From the NCBI GenBank assembly GCA_039807445.1, contig JBDHRG010000076.1, positions 1-16,711 of the forward strand: a stretch of 16,711 nt of DNA. The letters are read 5' to 3'. Shown one piece after another: positions 16,159 through 16,711 of the stretch. The translations under genes were made by a program, and so were the position numbers. Source of the stretch: JBDHRG01 sp039807445 (GTDB lineage: Bacteria; Pseudomonadota; Gammaproteobacteria; Competibacterales; Competibacteraceae). The notes under the pieces are model-generated. The model was not told where the DNA came from. It saw only the letters and a list, made by a program, of their open reading frames with translations, and ran no database searches. Positions within the stretch are counted from its first letter, which is position 1. Every line of letters starts with the position of its first letter.

Positions 16159-16632
16159 ATGTCGACCGAGGACGAACGCTGGATGGCGCGCGCGCTCGAG
16201 CTGGCGCGCGCCGCCGAAGCCGCCGGCGAGGTGCCGGTCGGCGCGGTGCTGGTGCGCGACGGCGAGTGCCTCGGCGAGGGTTGGAACCGGCCGATCACCG
16301 GCGCCGACCCGACCGCGCACGCCGAAGTGGCCGCGCTGCGCGCGGCAGCGGCGCGCGTGGGCAACTACCGCCTGCCGGGCAGCACGCTGTACGTGACGCT
16401 GGAGCCGTGTCCGATGTGCGCCGGCGCGCTGGTGCACGCGCGCGTCGCGCGCGTGGTCTACGCTGCACCCGACCCGCGCACCGGTGCGGCGGGGAGCGTG
16501 TTCGAGCTGCTGCGCTGCCCGCAGCTCAACCACCGCACCGAGGTCGAGGGCGGGCTGCTGCAGGCCGAGAGTGCCGAGCTCTTGCGCGCCTTCTTCCGTG
16601 CGCGGCGGCGCAAGGTGCCGTCGGCGGGGTGA
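16159..16632 (+). CDS. tadA: tRNA adenosine(34) deaminase TadA
   Basis: Deaminates A34 of tRNA(Arg)(ACG) to inosine, an essential step for decoding CGN arginine codons. The product is 157 residues. The zinc/catalytic set is complete: His54 and Glu56 in TAHAEVAAL, and Cys84 and Cys87 in LEPCPMCAGALVHARV; YAAPDPRTGAAGSVFELL follows. The start at 16159 is preferred because GGGAGG (16147-16152) then has a 6-base spacer; the in-frame ATG at 16153 touches the Shine-Dalgarno directly and would add two residues. It is transcribed divergently from nhaD. The remaining 79 bases of the window hold no recognisable feature. Confidence 0.96.
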   Translation: MSTEDERWMARALELARAAEAAGEVPVGAVLVRDGECLGEGWNRPITGADPTAHAEVAALRAAAARVGNYRLPGSTLYVTLEPCPMCAGALVHARVARVVYAAPDPRTGAAGSVFELLRCPQLNHRTEVEGGLLQAESAELLRAFFRARRRKVPSAG

Positions 16633-16711
16633 GCCCTGCTCGCGTCGGGCGCGGTTTTCGTTGGAGCGCAAGCCGGGTCGTACCGGGCCTACCCGCCGAA
16701 CCGCTCCGGTG

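Overview
GC-rich chromosomal DNA (only a few short AT-rich patches) from a pseudomonad-phylum bacterium. The gene set (SelO, YqcC, GluQRS, DUF6763-like protein, NhaD-type antiporter, Acs) and codon use point to Betaproteobacteria (Rhodocyclales-like) or a Chromatiales-type gammaproteobacterium. I cannot choose between them by eye.

Layout. 1-345: the 5' end of a TnpB-encoding IS200/IS605-type element on the minus strand, with three hairpins between tnpB and yqcC. 346-675: yqcC (+), whose start codon sits directly against the element's end. 701-3675: a minus-strand cluster, in transcription order an M48 zinc-protease lipoprotein, a shortened paralogue that has lost its zinc-site residues, and the protein AMPylase SelO. 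3773-4063: a small acidic DUF6763-like protein. 4164-4208: tandem hairpins. 4218-6155: acetyl-CoA synthetase. 6156-6737: a long intergenic region with an AT-rich island and inverted repeats.

6738-14217 looks like one long minus-strand transcription unit of six tightly packed genes. In transcription order these are a P-loop NTPase of unknown role, an ABC half-exporter with an aberrant Q-loop, an alpha/beta hydrolase (4-nt ATGA overlap with the exporter), a two-TM NtrB-like sensor kinase, an NtrC-family sigma54 activator, and GluQRS. Its first gene is preceded by a near-consensus -24/-12 promoter (TGGAAC-N5-TTGCT), a strong Shine-Dalgarno and several repeats that could be enhancer sites. The simplest reading is an autoregulated sigma54 operon in which the encoded kinase/activator pair controls an NTPase-exporter-hydrolase module. 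I do not recognise this combination as a described system, and it is the most interesting part of the window.

14620-16050 encodes an NhaD-type Na+/H+ antiporter (minus), divergent from tadA (16159-16632, plus), with a perfect 12-bp palindrome between them. The final 79 bases hold nothing I can recognise.
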